Shown here: in pieces, positions 36,257-45,327 of the stretch
Layout of the letters: every line of letters begins with the position of its first letter
How positions within the stretch are numbered: position 1 is the first letter of the stretch
Position numbers and translations under genes: made by a program
The notes under the pieces: generated by a model
What the model was told of the DNA's origin: nothing
What the model saw: the letters and a program-made list of their open reading frames with translations, nothing else
Database searches by the model: none
Origin: Novosphingobium flavum
Lineage (GTDB): Bacteria > Pseudomonadota > Alphaproteobacteria > Sphingomonadales > Sphingomonadaceae
NCBI RefSeq assembly: GCF_014230315.1
Contig: NZ_JACLAW010000012.1
Location: 1 to 64,000 of the forward strand
DNA: 64,000 nucleotides
Direction: 5' to 3'

Positions 36257-38665
36257 ATGTATACCATGAGGAAGATTCATCTCGCCGCATCGATCAGCCT
36301 TGCCGCTCTGGCCGCACCGGCCATGGCGCAGCAGGCCCAGACCGACGCCAGCGATTCCGCAGCGATCTCGCCCGGCGACATCGTCGTCACCGCCTCGCGC
36401 CGCGCCGAGCGACTTCAGGAAGTTCCGCTTGCTGTGTCCGCGCTTGGCGCCGAGCAGATTTCCAAGGGCGGCTTCCAGAAGCTCACCGACCTGCAGTATC
36501 AGGTTTCGGGCCTCCAGTTCGGCTCGTCGCCCAACGACAGCGGCTTCCGCCTGCGCGGTGTCGGTTCTGCCGGCGGTTTCTCGTCCTCCTCGGAGCAGAA
36601 CGTCGGCACCGTCGTCGATAACGTCGTCATTCCCTTCGGCAATCCGGTCAACAGCCTTGGCGATCTGGAGCGGGTCGAAGTGCTCAAGGGACCGCAGGGG
36701 ACCCAGTTCGGCAAGAACGCGTCCTCGGGCGTGATCAACATCACCAGCGCCAAGCCTAAGTTTGATGCCATTTCGGGCAAGGCCTTTGTCTCCTATGGCG
36801 AACTCAACGAGGTGAACGCCAACGCCAGCATCAACCTGCCGCTGTCGAGCAATGCCGCGCTGGCCGTCTATGGCTTTACCCGCAGCAACGATGGCTTCCT
36901 CGAGAACGTCTATCGCAAGGAAATGTGGGGCGGGGAAAAGAGCTATGGCGCGCGCGCCAAGCTGCTGTGGGAGCCGCAGGACGGTCTCAGCTTCTACCTG
37001 ATCGGCGACTATTCGAAGATCAAGCGCACTGGCCCGGGCCAGCTTTGGACCCTTGCCCGCCTGCCGGATGACATCGCCTTCAACCCGCAGACCCAGGGAC
37101 GTTTCGCCAACCTGGCCTCGCTGGGCGTTACCCCCGGCGCCAAGAACGAAAAGTCGGTCGAGGACTATGCCGGGTACTCCTCGGAAGAGAACTACGGCGC
37201 GAGCCTCGAGATCAACAAGGAACTGGGCGGCGGCTATAATCTGACCTCGGTCACCGCATGGCGGCGGCTGGACGAAGGTCCGCAGGTCTTCGCGATCGAC
37301 GGAACCAGTCTGCCGATCTTCACGGCGCAGCAGACCGGCGTGGACCAGTCGTTCCTGTCGCAGGAATTGCGCCTGTCCTCGCCCAAGGGATCGATGCTGG
37401 AGTTCACCGGCGGCGTCTATCTGTCCACCCGCAAAGTGGGTGACGGCAACGACTTCAACCGCGCCCAGTTGCGCCCAGCCCTCCCGTTCGCCCCGATCCC
37501 CCCGATTCCCTTCTTCACGACCGTTGCCACCACCCCGCTGGTCGATATCTCGGCGGGTCAGGGCAACACTCAGACCAAGTCGGATTCCTATGCCGGGTTT
37601 ATCGACGGCAAGTTCCATGTGAGCGAGCAACTGGCGATCCTGGGCGGTTTCCGCGTTCAGAACGACAAGGTTCGCGCCCGGTATTTCTCCATTCTCGATC
37701 CGAACTACCTGCCTGGCACCGTAGACTACTCGACCACCATCCCGGGCTTGGTCCAGGGTTATTCCGCTGCGGCCGCAGCCACTGGCAACGTCAGCAAGAC
37801 CGGCTGGTCAGGTCGTGCTGGGCTTGAATACAAGGCTGCTCGCGACGTGATGCTGTTCGGCACCATCGCGCGTGGCTACCTTGGGCCGACGGTGACCTTC
37901 TCGGGCCTGACCGGCACCAAGTCCTCGGTCAATCCGCAGACGGTGCGTGACATCACAGTGGGCATCAAGTCGCAGTTGTTCGGCCGTGCGGTAACGCTCA
38001 ACGCCAACGTGTTCTGGGATAAGTACAAGAACCTTCAGACCTCGGTCTTCAACGGCACCGAGTTCCTCACCGAGAACGCCGGTGGCTTCGATGCCAAGGG
38101 CTTCGAGGTCGACGCGTCATGGCGGGTCAGCCCGGAACTTAGCTTCAGTGGCAGCTTCACCTATTCGGACACGAATTTCACCGACTATGTGACTGCCTGC
38201 CCGAACGTGGTGAAGGCTGGCTACGCCTGCTATCAGGCGCGGGACGCCGCCGGTGTGCTGCAATTTGATAGGGACGGGAACCCGGTCAAGGTGGTTCAGG
38301 CCAAGGGTGAACCCCTGTCGGGCGCGCCCAAGTATGCCGCTACCTTCGGCGCCAACATCAACCTGCCGATCAACGATCATCTCGCCTTCGACTGGGCAGC
38401 CAACGTCTACTACCGCAGCTCGGTGCAGTATGCCGTGGTCGAAGCCTATGCCTTCCAGCCGGGCTATGCCACGATCGGTCTGAATGCCGGGATCGGTCAT
38501 CCGGACGGCAACTGGCGGATCGGGGTGTTTGCCCGCAATCTGCTGGACAAGCACTTCGTCTCGGCGGTTATCGGCCTGCCGTTCGCCAACCCGGGCGCCT
38601 ACGTCAACTGGTTGACCCGCGAAGGCCGCCGCACGGTCGGTGTTTCGGCGCAGATGAAGTTCTGA
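36257..38665 (+). CDS. TonB-dependent outer-membrane receptor
   Basis: 802 residues: signal peptide (cleavage A-M-A-Q), TonB-box region (I-V-V-T-A-S-R-R) and plug domain (about 45-165, with V-L-K-G-P-Q-G-T-Q-F-G-K-N-A), then a 22-strand barrel ending in an aromatic-type C-terminus (K-F). FecA-like transcription domain is absent. Located between the ring-cleavage genes and exported hydrolases, it is likely the glycoside importer. It overlaps the MBL gene by 1 nt (TGATG). Substrate is inferred. Confidence 0.9.
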   Translation: MYTMRKIHLAASISLAALAAPAMAQQAQTDASDSAAISPGDIVVTASRRAERLQEVPLAVSALGAEQISKGGFQKLTDLQYQVSGLQFGSSPNDSGFRLRGVGSAGGFSSSSEQNVGTVVDNVVIPFGNPVNSLGDLERVEVLKGPQGTQFGKNASSGVINITSAKPKFDAISGKAFVSYGELNEVNANASINLPLSSNAALAVYGFTRSNDGFLENVYRKEMWGGEKSYGARAKLLWEPQDGLSFYLIGDYSKIKRTGPGQLWTLARLPDDIAFNPQTQGRFANLASLGVTPGAKNEKSVEDYAGYSSEENYGASLEINKELGGGYNLTSVTAWRRLDEGPQVFAIDGTSLPIFTAQQTGVDQSFLSQELRLSSPKGSMLEFTGGVYLSTRKVGDGNDFNRAQLRPALPFAPIPPIPFFTTVATTPLVDISAGQGNTQTKSDSYAGFIDGKFHVSEQLAILGGFRVQNDKVRARYFSILDPNYLPGTVDYSTTIPGLVQGYSAAAAATGNVSKTGWSGRAGLEYKAARDVMLFGTIARGYLGPTVTFSGLTGTKSSVNPQTVRDITVGIKSQLFGRAVTLNANVFWDKYKNLQTSVFNGTEFLTENAGGFDAKGFEVDASWRVSPELSFSGSFTYSDTNFTDYVTACPNVVKAGYACYQARDAAGVLQFDRDGNPVKVVQAKGEPLSGAPKYAATFGANINLPINDHLAFDWAANVYYRSSVQYAVVEAYAFQPGYATIGLNAGIGHPDGNWRIGVFARNLLDKHFVSAVIGLPFANPGAYVNWLTREGRRTVGVSAQMKF

Positions 38666-39645
38666 TGCCGGCGGGCCTCCTCACCCTGCTCGGAGCGGCG
38701 GCGCTCGCCGCCGCTCCGAGCCCGGCCCAGCCCGGGGCCTGCCCGGCGCTGCGCTGGACCACGCTGGGCACGGCGGGCGGCCCGGTGCCGACCGCCGAGC
38801 GCGGCGAACCGGCCAACCTGCTGGTGGCGGGCGAGGGGGCCTATCTCGTCGATACCGGAGACGGCACGGTCAATCAGCTCGCCCGGCAGGGTCTCGATCT
38901 TGGCGCGATCGGCGCGGTCTTCATCAGCCACCATCACAGCGATCACACCGGCGGGCTGGCCGCGGTTATCGCGCTGCGCTGGATGAACCAGTTTCCGGGC
39001 GTGCTGACCGTCTATGGCCCGGTCGGCACTCGCCAAATGGTCGACGGCATCGTCGCCTCGCTCCAGCCGCAGGCGCGGATCGGCTTTGGCCTCGGCGCGG
39101 CGCCGCTGCCGCCGGCCGGATCGGTGCGGGTGTTGGAAATGAAGGACGGCGACACGGTCGAGCTGGGCGGGATGACCGTCCACGCCGCCGCCAACAGCCA
39201 TTTCGATCATCCCGGCCCGCGCGCGCCGGACGAGCCACAGTCGCTCAGCTTCCGCTTTCAGATCGGCGCCCGTTCGATCACCTATACCGGCGATACCGGT
39301 CCGAGCCCGGCGGTCACCGCGCTCGCGCGCGGCACTGACATGCTGGTCTCCGAGGTTATCGCGCTCGACCAGCTGATCGCCGAGATTCGCCAGCGCCGCG
39401 CCGATGCCTCGCCGCAGATGCTGACCGACATGGCCCGCCACCTCTCGACCCACCACCTGCGCCCCGAGGAGATCGGGCGCATGGCGGCCGAGGCCGGGGC
39501 GCGGCGGGTCGTGCTCACGCACTTTGCCGTGCCGGGCCCGCTCGCACCTTCTGAATCCGCGCTGCGCGGCGGGGTGGGCACGGCCTATGCCGGACCGGTG
39601 GACCTTGCGCGGGACCTGTCGTCGTTTGCGCTCGGCTGCAACTAG
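38665..39645 (+). CDS. Exported MBL-fold hydrolase
   Basis: 326 residues with an N-terminal signal-like stretch (L-L-T-L-L-G-A-A-A-L-A-A-A). Metal motif S-H-H-H-S-D-H-T-G-G, later N-S-H-F-D-H and G-D-T-G, as in tRNase Z-like or arylsulfatase-type MBL proteins. Predicted periplasmic. A lactone or ester of the aglycone is possible as substrate, but nothing in the sequence fixes it. Coupled to the TonB receptor by a 1-nt overlap and 16 bp before the next esterase. Confidence 0.75.
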   Translation: MPAGLLTLLGAAALAAAPSPAQPGACPALRWTTLGTAGGPVPTAERGEPANLLVAGEGAYLVDTGDGTVNQLARQGLDLGAIGAVFISHHHSDHTGGLAAVIALRWMNQFPGVLTVYGPVGTRQMVDGIVASLQPQARIGFGLGAAPLPPAGSVRVLEMKDGDTVELGGMTVHAAANSHFDHPGPRAPDEPQSLSFRFQIGARSITYTGDTGPSPAVTALARGTDMLVSEVIALDQLIAEIRQRRADASPQMLTDMARHLSTHHLRPEEIGRMAAEAGARRVVLTHFAVPGPLAPSESALRGGVGTAYAGPVDLARDLSSFALGCN

Positions 39646-39661
39646 GAGAGGGCACGGGGAG

Positions 39662-40519
39662 ATGGGCCAGCAAGCGATCCGGAAGGCCATCGCCGCTTTG
39701 GGCACGAGGCTGGGTCCCGACGTGCTGGAGCGGTGCCGCGCCCTGTTTGACGGCGAGCAGCAGTTGCTCGCCGCCCGCGTCCCGGTTGCCGCGAGCGACT
39801 GTGCCTATGGCCCGCATGAACGCCACCGTCTTGATCTTTACGGCGGCGGAGCAGGGACGGACCTGCGTCCGGTGCTCCTGTTCGTCCACGGCGGCGGTTT
39901 CTTGATGGGCGACAAGGGCGGCGAGGGGCGCTGGCCCAACGCCGCGGTCGGCCGGATGGCGGCCGAGCGTGGCTGGCTGGGGGCGGTGATCAACTATCGC
40001 CTTGCCCCCGATCATCAATGGCCGGCGGGTAGCGAGGACGTGCTGGCGGCATTCGATTGGCTGCGTGACAACGCCGCGCAGCATGGCGGCGATCCCGAGC
40101 GGATCGTGCTGATCGGCACTTCGGCGGGCGCGGTGCACTGCGCCGGGGCGCTCAAGCTGCGGCCGGACCTTGCCGCGCGCGGCCTTGTCCTGCTCTCGGG
40201 GCTCTACGGGTATACTCCGCTCGACGGGCGCGACGGGCTCTATTACGGCGAGGAGGCGCTCTATCCCGAGCGGATGCCGCGCGAGGCCGTGGCCGGGACC
40301 GGATTGCCGCTGCTGCTGGCCTGCGCCCAGTTCGATCCGCCGCGCTTCCAGGCCGAGTGGGCGGGCCTGATCGCCGAGCGGCTGGAGCGCCACGGCGCCC
40401 TGCCGCGCTGTCACTATGCGTCGGGCCACAACCATTACACCATGGCCATGCACCTCGGCACGGCGGACCGGCGGCTGGAGGGCGAGATCGCCGCTTTCGT
40501 GAGCGATTGCTGTGGTTGA
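39662..40519 (+). CDS. Alpha/beta-hydrolase, HSL-like
   Basis: 285 residues from ATG 39662 (GGGGA upstream). H-G-G-G-F oxyanion motif, nucleophile elbow G-T-S-A-G-A (Ser 154) and a His in S-G-H-N-H-Y. No signal peptide seen, so probably cytoplasmic, unlike the two exported esterases at 23471 and 25736. It could hydrolyse a hydroxycinnamoyl or acyl ester or a ring-cleavage product. Overlaps the next gene by 8 nt. Confidence 0.75.
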   Translation: MGQQAIRKAIAALGTRLGPDVLERCRALFDGEQQLLAARVPVAASDCAYGPHERHRLDLYGGGAGTDLRPVLLFVHGGGFLMGDKGGEGRWPNAAVGRMAAERGWLGAVINYRLAPDHQWPAGSEDVLAAFDWLRDNAAQHGGDPERIVLIGTSAGAVHCAGALKLRPDLAARGLVLLSGLYGYTPLDGRDGLYYGEEALYPERMPREAVAGTGLPLLLACAQFDPPRFQAEWAGLIAERLERHGALPRCHYASGHNHYTMAMHLGTADRRLEGEIAAFVSDCCG

Positions 40520-40955
40520 CAGGGCAGCGCTTCGCGCGCTGGTCCGCCGCAACATGGCGCTGAGCGCGGCGATCAACGCAGTGTTCAGCCTTGGCTTTTT
40601 CCTCGCCGTGTTTGGCCTGCCCGGTCGCCGCCTCGCCTGGGGCTGGCCGGACCGGCTGGCGATCGATTTCCTGCCGCAGGCGGGCATGGTCGCGCTGATG
40701 AGCGCGCTGGTGCCGGTTCTGGTGGAGCGCCGCGCCGTGGCCCGCGCTGCCGGAACCGCCATGCGGCCGGTGCGCGCGATCGTTCTGGCCGCGCTGGCCT
40801 ATGCCCTGTGCGCGCTCGCGCTGGGCGGCATTCTGGGCCTTGCCTGCGCGCGGCTGGCCCAGTCCATCGACGGGGCGGCAGCCCTCGCGCTCAAGCTCGC
40901 CTTCGGGGCGGTGCTCGGCGCCACCATTACCCGTCTCGCCCTGCGTACCCGCTAG
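40512..40955 (+). CDS. Small membrane protein of unknown function
   Basis: 147 residues with about four hydrophobic segments (for example I-N-A-V-F-S-L-G-F-F-L-A-V near residue 21 and A-L-A-Y-A-L-C-A-L-A near 95). GTG start overlapping the esterase by 8 nt. No family recognised. Its place inside the glycoside operon suggests a transport or membrane role, but this is guesswork. Confidence 0.55.
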   Translation: MVDRAALRALVRRNMALSAAINAVFSLGFFLAVFGLPGRRLAWGWPDRLAIDFLPQAGMVALMSALVPVLVERRAVARAAGTAMRPVRAIVLAALAYALCALALGGILGLACARLAQSIDGAAALALKLAFGAVLGATITRLALRTR

Positions 40956-40988
40956 GCGCGAAAAGACGACCGACCAAGGGAGAAGACA

Positions 40989-42305
40989 ATGATCGACCGC
41001 CGCACCCTGATGGCATCGGGGCTGGCCTCAGGCCTCGCCGCCGGAACTCCGGCCTTCGCCAAAGCGGCCGTGAAGGTGCCGCCTGCCTTCCCGGCGGGCT
41101 TTATCTGGGGCACGGCTACGGCCGGCCATCAGGTCGAGGGCAACAACGTCAATTCTGACTGCTGGGTGCTGGAGAACGTCAAGCCGACGCTGTTCGCCGA
41201 GCCATCGCGCGATGCCTGCAACTCGTTCATGCTGTGGCGCACCGATCTTGATCTGGTGAAGGCGATGGGGCTCAATTCCTATCGCTTCAGCCTCGAATGG
41301 CCGCGGATCGAGCCGGAGGAAGGCCTGTTCTCTATGGCCATGCTCGATCACTACAAGGCGATGATCGAGGGTTGCCGCGAGCGCGGCCTGCGCCCCATCG
41401 TCACCTTCAACCACTATACCACCCCGCGCTGGTTCGCGGCGCGCGGCGGCTGGACTCACCCCGGCTCGGCCGCCAGCTTCGCGCGGTTCTGCGACCGGGC
41501 GGCGCGGCACCTTGCCGCCGGGATCGACCATGCGACGACCCTGAACGAGCCCAACATCATGAACATCCTGCGCGTGGTCCTGCCGCCGCAGGTGGTTGCC
41601 GCCCAGCACGAGATGCTGGTGGCGGGCGCCAGGGCGGCGGGCAGCGCGACCTTCGCCGCCGGCAATGCGATCGAGATCGACCAGATCGACCTTGCCACGA
41701 CCAACCTGATCGCCGGGCACAAGGCCGGCCGCGAGGCGATCAAGGCGGTGCGGCCGGATCTTCCGGTCGGCGTCAGCCTGTCGATGTTCGATGATCAGGC
41801 GGCGGGCAAGGATTCGATCCGGGACAAGATGCGCGATCACCTTTACGGCCCGTGGCTGGCGGCGGTGAAGGGCGACGATTTCCTTGGCGTGCAGAATTAC
41901 GAGCGGCAGGTCTGGACCGCTTCGGGCAAGCTGCCGACCCCCGCCGGGGTGCCGGTCAACTACATGGGGGCGGAGGTCTATGCGCCCTCGCTCGGCAATT
42001 CGGTGCGCTATGCCCATGCCGCCAGCGGGTTGCCGATCATGGTGACCGAGCACGGCGTCGGCACGGTGGAAGACCAGATCCGCTGCGATCTGATCCCGGC
42101 GGCGCTGGCCGGGCTGCGCGCCGCCATGGCCGATGGCGTGCCGGTGCTCGGCTATCTCCACTGGTCGCTGCTCGACAATTTCGAGTGGATTTCGGGGTAC
42201 AAGGTCAAGTTCGGGCTGCACACGGTCGATCCCGTGACTTTCGCCCGCGCGCCCAAGCCGAGCGCGGCCGTGCTCGGCGCCATCGCCCGGCGCAATTCGC
42301 TTTAG
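40989..42305 (+). CDS. Glycoside hydrolase family 1 beta-glucosidase, Tat-exported
   Basis: 438 residues. The leader D-R-R-T-L-M-A-S-G-L plus a hydrophobic core and an A-F-A-K-type end is a twin-arginine signal. The mature enzyme starts with F-I-W-G-T-A-T-A-G-H-Q-V-E-G. The catalytic acid/base is Glu 187 (T-L-N-E-P-N) and the nucleophile Glu 354 (V-T-E-H-G). A retaining beta-glycosidase, most likely releasing glucose. It would act after GH106 on a rhamnosyl-glucoside. The stop codon overlaps the convergent DUF983 gene by 4 nt. Confidence 0.85.
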   Translation: MIDRRTLMASGLASGLAAGTPAFAKAAVKVPPAFPAGFIWGTATAGHQVEGNNVNSDCWVLENVKPTLFAEPSRDACNSFMLWRTDLDLVKAMGLNSYRFSLEWPRIEPEEGLFSMAMLDHYKAMIEGCRERGLRPIVTFNHYTTPRWFAARGGWTHPGSAASFARFCDRAARHLAAGIDHATTLNEPNIMNILRVVLPPQVVAAQHEMLVAGARAAGSATFAAGNAIEIDQIDLATTNLIAGHKAGREAIKAVRPDLPVGVSLSMFDDQAAGKDSIRDKMRDHLYGPWLAAVKGDDFLGVQNYERQVWTASGKLPTPAGVPVNYMGAEVYAPSLGNSVRYAHAASGLPIMVTEHGVGTVEDQIRCDLIPAALAGLRAAMADGVPVLGYLHWSLLDNFEWISGYKVKFGLHTVDPVTFARAPKPSAAVLGAIARRNSL

Positions 42306-42739
42306 GAGACGGGCGGCCTCTCGCGGGTGAAGCCGTTGAGGCCGTGCCACCACTGCGCGGCGATCACGCCGCCCTTGGCCGGCTGGAGCATGGCCAGCAT
42401 CATCACCACGGCGGAGGGCAGCAGGATCGCGGCGACCGCGGCGGGGGACAGGTCGAAATCGGCCACCATGGCGATGATCACCGGGGCCAGCAGGTGGCCG
42501 GTGACGAGGATCGCGATATAGGCGGGAAAATCGTCGGCGCGTTGGTGCGACCAGTCCTGCCCGCAGGCCGGGCAGGCGGGCTCGGGCTTCAGCCAGCGGG
42601 CGAACAGGCGCGCCTCGCCGCAGCGCGGGCAGCGGCCGCGCAGGGCACGCGCCAGTACGGCGCGGAAAGTTGCCGGCAGGGCCGGGGCGCGGGCGATCTG
42701 CCCCTGATGATTCGCGCTTTCGCTCACGCGCCGCGTCAT
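42302..42739 (-). CDS. DUF983 family zinc-ribbon membrane protein
   Basis: 145 residues from ATG 42739. An N-terminal zinc ribbon (R-C-P-R-C-G and C-P-A-C-G, about 37-63) is followed by the family motif W-S-H-Q-R-A-D-D-F-P-A-Y and two membrane segments. DUF983 proteins are common in alphaproteobacteria near respiratory genes; the exact role is unknown. A longer reading from GTG 42835 lacks a ribosome site and would overlap the promoter-like region of the next small gene. Convergent with the GH1 gene. Confidence 0.75.
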   Translation of the reverse strand: MTRRVSESANHQGQIARAPALPATFRAVLARALRGRCPRCGEARLFARWLKPEPACPACGQDWSHQRADDFPAYIAILVTGHLLAPVIIAMVADFDLSPAAVAAILLPSAVVMMLAMLQPAKGGVIAAQWWHGLNGFTRERPPVS

Positions 42740-42880
42740 GCGCGCGGCGATCGGTTCCCGCAAGGATTGGCGGTTTGCGGTGGGCTGCGCGCCGGCCGCG
42801 CCGGGCTGTTCCGGTTCGTCGCAAAGGTCTCGCACCTGTCACGGGGCACGGATAAATATGCTGGCAGAGGAGGACGGACC

Positions 42881-42979
42881 ATGACGGGGTTGGGTCGTTT
42901 ATCGTCGATCGCCGGGGCGATGGTCATCATCACCGGCACGTTCATCGTGGCGGCGGTCAGGGTTCTGGTCGGCGGCTAG
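42881..42979 (+). CDS. 32-residue single-span membrane peptide
   Basis: Starts at an ATG with a consensus AGGAGGA at 42868-42874, 6 nt away. The whole product is one hydrophobic helix (A-M-V-I-I-T-G-T-F-I-V-A-A-V) with a polar N-terminus. A TAAATAT-type -10 (42853-42859) lies just upstream. Too short for domain searches, but the ribosome site is among the best in the window. No function can be named. Confidence 0.55.
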   Translation: MTGLGRLSSIAGAMVIITGTFIVAAVRVLVGG

Positions 42980-42998
42980 CCGCGCCGTATTTTTACCA

Positions 42999-43208
42999 TC
43001 AGTTGGGCGCAGAGCGCGGCAGGCTGCGGCGCAGGCGCACGGCCGCTTCGTTGAGCTTGGCCCGGTCATTGCCAATGCGGCGGATGAGGTCCATCGCCTG
43101 CGCCGTGGTCAGGCCGTGCTTGCGAGCGAAATAGCGCAGTTCGTAGCCCTGGCTCGCGGCCATCGTCCGACTGTCGTCGCGGTCGCGTATCATGGTGTTG
43201 TCGGTCAT
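42999..43208 (-). CDS. DUF3606 small protein
   Basis: 69 residues. The pattern G-Y-E-L-R-Y-F-A-R-K-H-G-L-T followed by I-R-R-I-G-N-D is characteristic of DUF3606, a short helical domain of unknown function. ATG at 43208 with GGGGAG about 9 nt upstream; the longer reading to 43277 has no ribosome site. Divergent from kup. Confidence 0.75.
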   Translation of the reverse strand: MTDNTMIRDRDDSRTMAASQGYELRYFARKHGLTTAQAMDLIRRIGNDRAKLNEAAVRLRRSLPRSAPN

Positions 43209-43397
43209 CGTCCATACTCCCCAGCCGTCCGTTTTCGTGCGGGGCTCGTACCGAGTCGAACGCGAGACACTCTCCATTTGTTCCCGCGCGCAGGGGGCGG
43301 CACCTTTACGGGTTTCTTATGGGCGACCGCCGCGATCCCCGTCGCGCCCTAACGCGTTCAGGGTGCAGGAGAATCCCCGTTCCAACGGAGATTCCTC

Positions 43398-45317
43398 GTG
43401 TCGCAATCCACGCATCTGCCGCGCACCTCGCTGGCGGCGCTGACCCTCGGGGCGATCGGCGTCGTCTATGGCGATATCGGCACCAGCCCGCTCTATGCCT
43501 TCCGCGAGGCGCTCGCCCAGTCCGCCGCCGACGGGATCAGCCGGGGCGAGATCCTTGGCGTGCTCTCGCTTGCGCTCTGGGCGCTGATCCTGGTCGTCAC
43601 GCTCAAATATGTCCTGTTCCTCAGCCGGATGGACAACAACGGCGAGGGCGGGGTGCTTTCGCTGATGGCGCTCGCTTCGCGTGCGACAGGTGCGCGCTGG
43701 CTGCTGGTGCTGATCTTCGGCGCGACCGGGGCGGCGCTGTTCTATGGCGATGCCATCATCACCCCGGCGCTCTCGGTGCTCTCGGCGGTCGAGGGCATGC
43801 GCACGATCCCCGGGCTGGAAGGGATGGGCGAACACACCATCCTGATCACCACGACGCTGGTCCTCGTCGGGCTCTTCGCGCTCCAGCCGCGCGGCACGGC
43901 CAGCGTGGCCGGGCTGTTCGGGCCGGTCTGTCTTGTCTGGTTCGCGGCGCTGGCGGGTCTGGGCCTGTGGCACATCAGCCGCGATCCGGGCGTGCTGGCG
44001 GCGTTCAACCCGGCCTGGTGCCTCGATTTCATGGAAAGCCACGGGGTGACCGGGCTTTTCGTGCTGGGCGCGGTGTTTCTGACCGTGACCGGGGCCGAGG
44101 CCCTGATTGCCGACATGGGCCATTTCGGGCGCCAGCCGATCCAGCTTGGCTGGCTGGTGCTGGTCTGGCCGGCGCTCACCCTCAACTACCTTGGGCAGGG
44201 CGCGCTGGCGCTGCATCACCTCGCCGTGTCCGAGGCGCACCACCAGCTGATGGGCAACGAGGACTGGTTCTTCCTGATGGCCCCCGATGCCCTGCGCGCG
44301 CCGCTGGTGGTGCTCGCCACGCTGGCCACGATCATCGCCAGCCAGGCGGTGATCACCGGGGCTTTCTCGCTCAGCCACCAGGCCATCGCGCTCGGCCTGT
44401 TGCCGCGTATGACCATCCGCCAGACCTCTGCCGCGCAGGTTGGGCAGATCTACATGCCGGCGGTCAACTGGGGCGTGCTGGCGGGGGTGATCGCGCTGGT
44501 CTTCGGCTTCCGCTCGTCGTCCTCGATGGCGGCGGCCTATGGCATCGCCGTGACCGGGACCATGGTGGTGACCACTTGCCTCTCCTTCATCATCGCGTGG
44601 AAATACTGGAAGTGGGAACCGGTCTGGGCCGCCCTGCTGATCGCCCCGTTCCTCTGCCTCGACCTGTTCTTCTTCGGCGCCAACATCCTGCGCGTGACCG
44701 AGGGCGGCTGGGTGCCGCTGCTGGTCGCGGCCATGGTCGGCACGGTGATCTACACCTGGCTGCGGGGGCGCCGCGTCTCTCTCGAACGGGCGCGCGAGCA
44801 GGGTGTGGCCATGGCCGACCTTGCCGCCGCGCTGGCGGTTCGCCCGCCGGTGATCGTGGAGGGCACGGCGGTCTTCCTCACCCAGGACCCGGAGGTGGCG
44901 CCCTCGGCCCTGCTGCACAACCTCAAGCACAACAAGGCGCTGCACCGCTGCTCGATCCTGCTCAAGGTCGAGACGGTCAACACGCCCTGGGTCGACCCGG
45001 CGGAGCGGGTGAAGCTCGAGGTGCTGGACGAGCGCTTCACCCGCGTTCGCCTGCGCTATGGCTACATGGACAAGGTCGACTTGCCGAGCGACCTGGCCCG
45101 CCATCCCGGACCGCAGGGCGGCGGCCTGCTGTCGGCCAAGGGGGGCACGTCGTTCTTCGTCGGGCGCAGTGCGATCCGCTTTGCGAGGAAGCCCCTGTTG
45201 CCGCGATGGATGACGGTGCTCTACATGTTCCTCCATCGCAACGCCGCCGATCCCACCGCCTATTTCGCGATCCCGCCGAACCGGGTGGTCGAACTTGGCA
45301 GCCAGATCGAGCTATAG
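43398..45317 (+). CDS. kup: Kup-family potassium transporter
   Basis: 639 residues, the normal Kup length: twelve membrane segments (about 15-450) and a soluble C-terminal half. Family motifs: G-V-V-Y-G-D-I-G-T-S-P-L-Y near the N-terminus and G-A-L-A-L-H-H-L in the middle. Imports K+ with protons at low external potassium or acidic pH. GTG start with GGAG 7 nt upstream. It is followed 10 bp later by a KdpD-like kinase and a KdpE-like regulator, so all three are probably cotranscribed. Confidence 0.95.
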   Translation: MSQSTHLPRTSLAALTLGAIGVVYGDIGTSPLYAFREALAQSAADGISRGEILGVLSLALWALILVVTLKYVLFLSRMDNNGEGGVLSLMALASRATGARWLLVLIFGATGAALFYGDAIITPALSVLSAVEGMRTIPGLEGMGEHTILITTTLVLVGLFALQPRGTASVAGLFGPVCLVWFAALAGLGLWHISRDPGVLAAFNPAWCLDFMESHGVTGLFVLGAVFLTVTGAEALIADMGHFGRQPIQLGWLVLVWPALTLNYLGQGALALHHLAVSEAHHQLMGNEDWFFLMAPDALRAPLVVLATLATIIASQAVITGAFSLSHQAIALGLLPRMTIRQTSAAQVGQIYMPAVNWGVLAGVIALVFGFRSSSSMAAAYGIAVTGTMVVTTCLSFIIAWKYWKWEPVWAALLIAPFLCLDLFFFGANILRVTEGGWVPLLVAAMVGTVIYTWLRGRRVSLERAREQGVAMADLAAALAVRPPVIVEGTAVFLTQDPEVAPSALLHNLKHNKALHRCSILLKVETVNTPWVDPAERVKLEVLDERFTRVRLRYGYMDKVDLPSDLARHPGPQGGGLLSAKGGTSFFVGRSAIRFARKPLLPRWMTVLYMFLHRNAADPTAYFAIPPNRVVELGSQIEL

Positions 45318-45327
45318 AGGCCATGTA

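Noticed and set aside
42740..42835. Longer start for the DUF983 gene (GTG 42835)
   Set aside because: No ribosome site; it overlaps the promoter-like element of the 32-residue gene. The Cys motifs begin well inside the shorter form.
43209..43397. Possible riboswitch before kup
   Set aside because: No recognised riboswitch core; no stable conserved-looking hairpin stands out.
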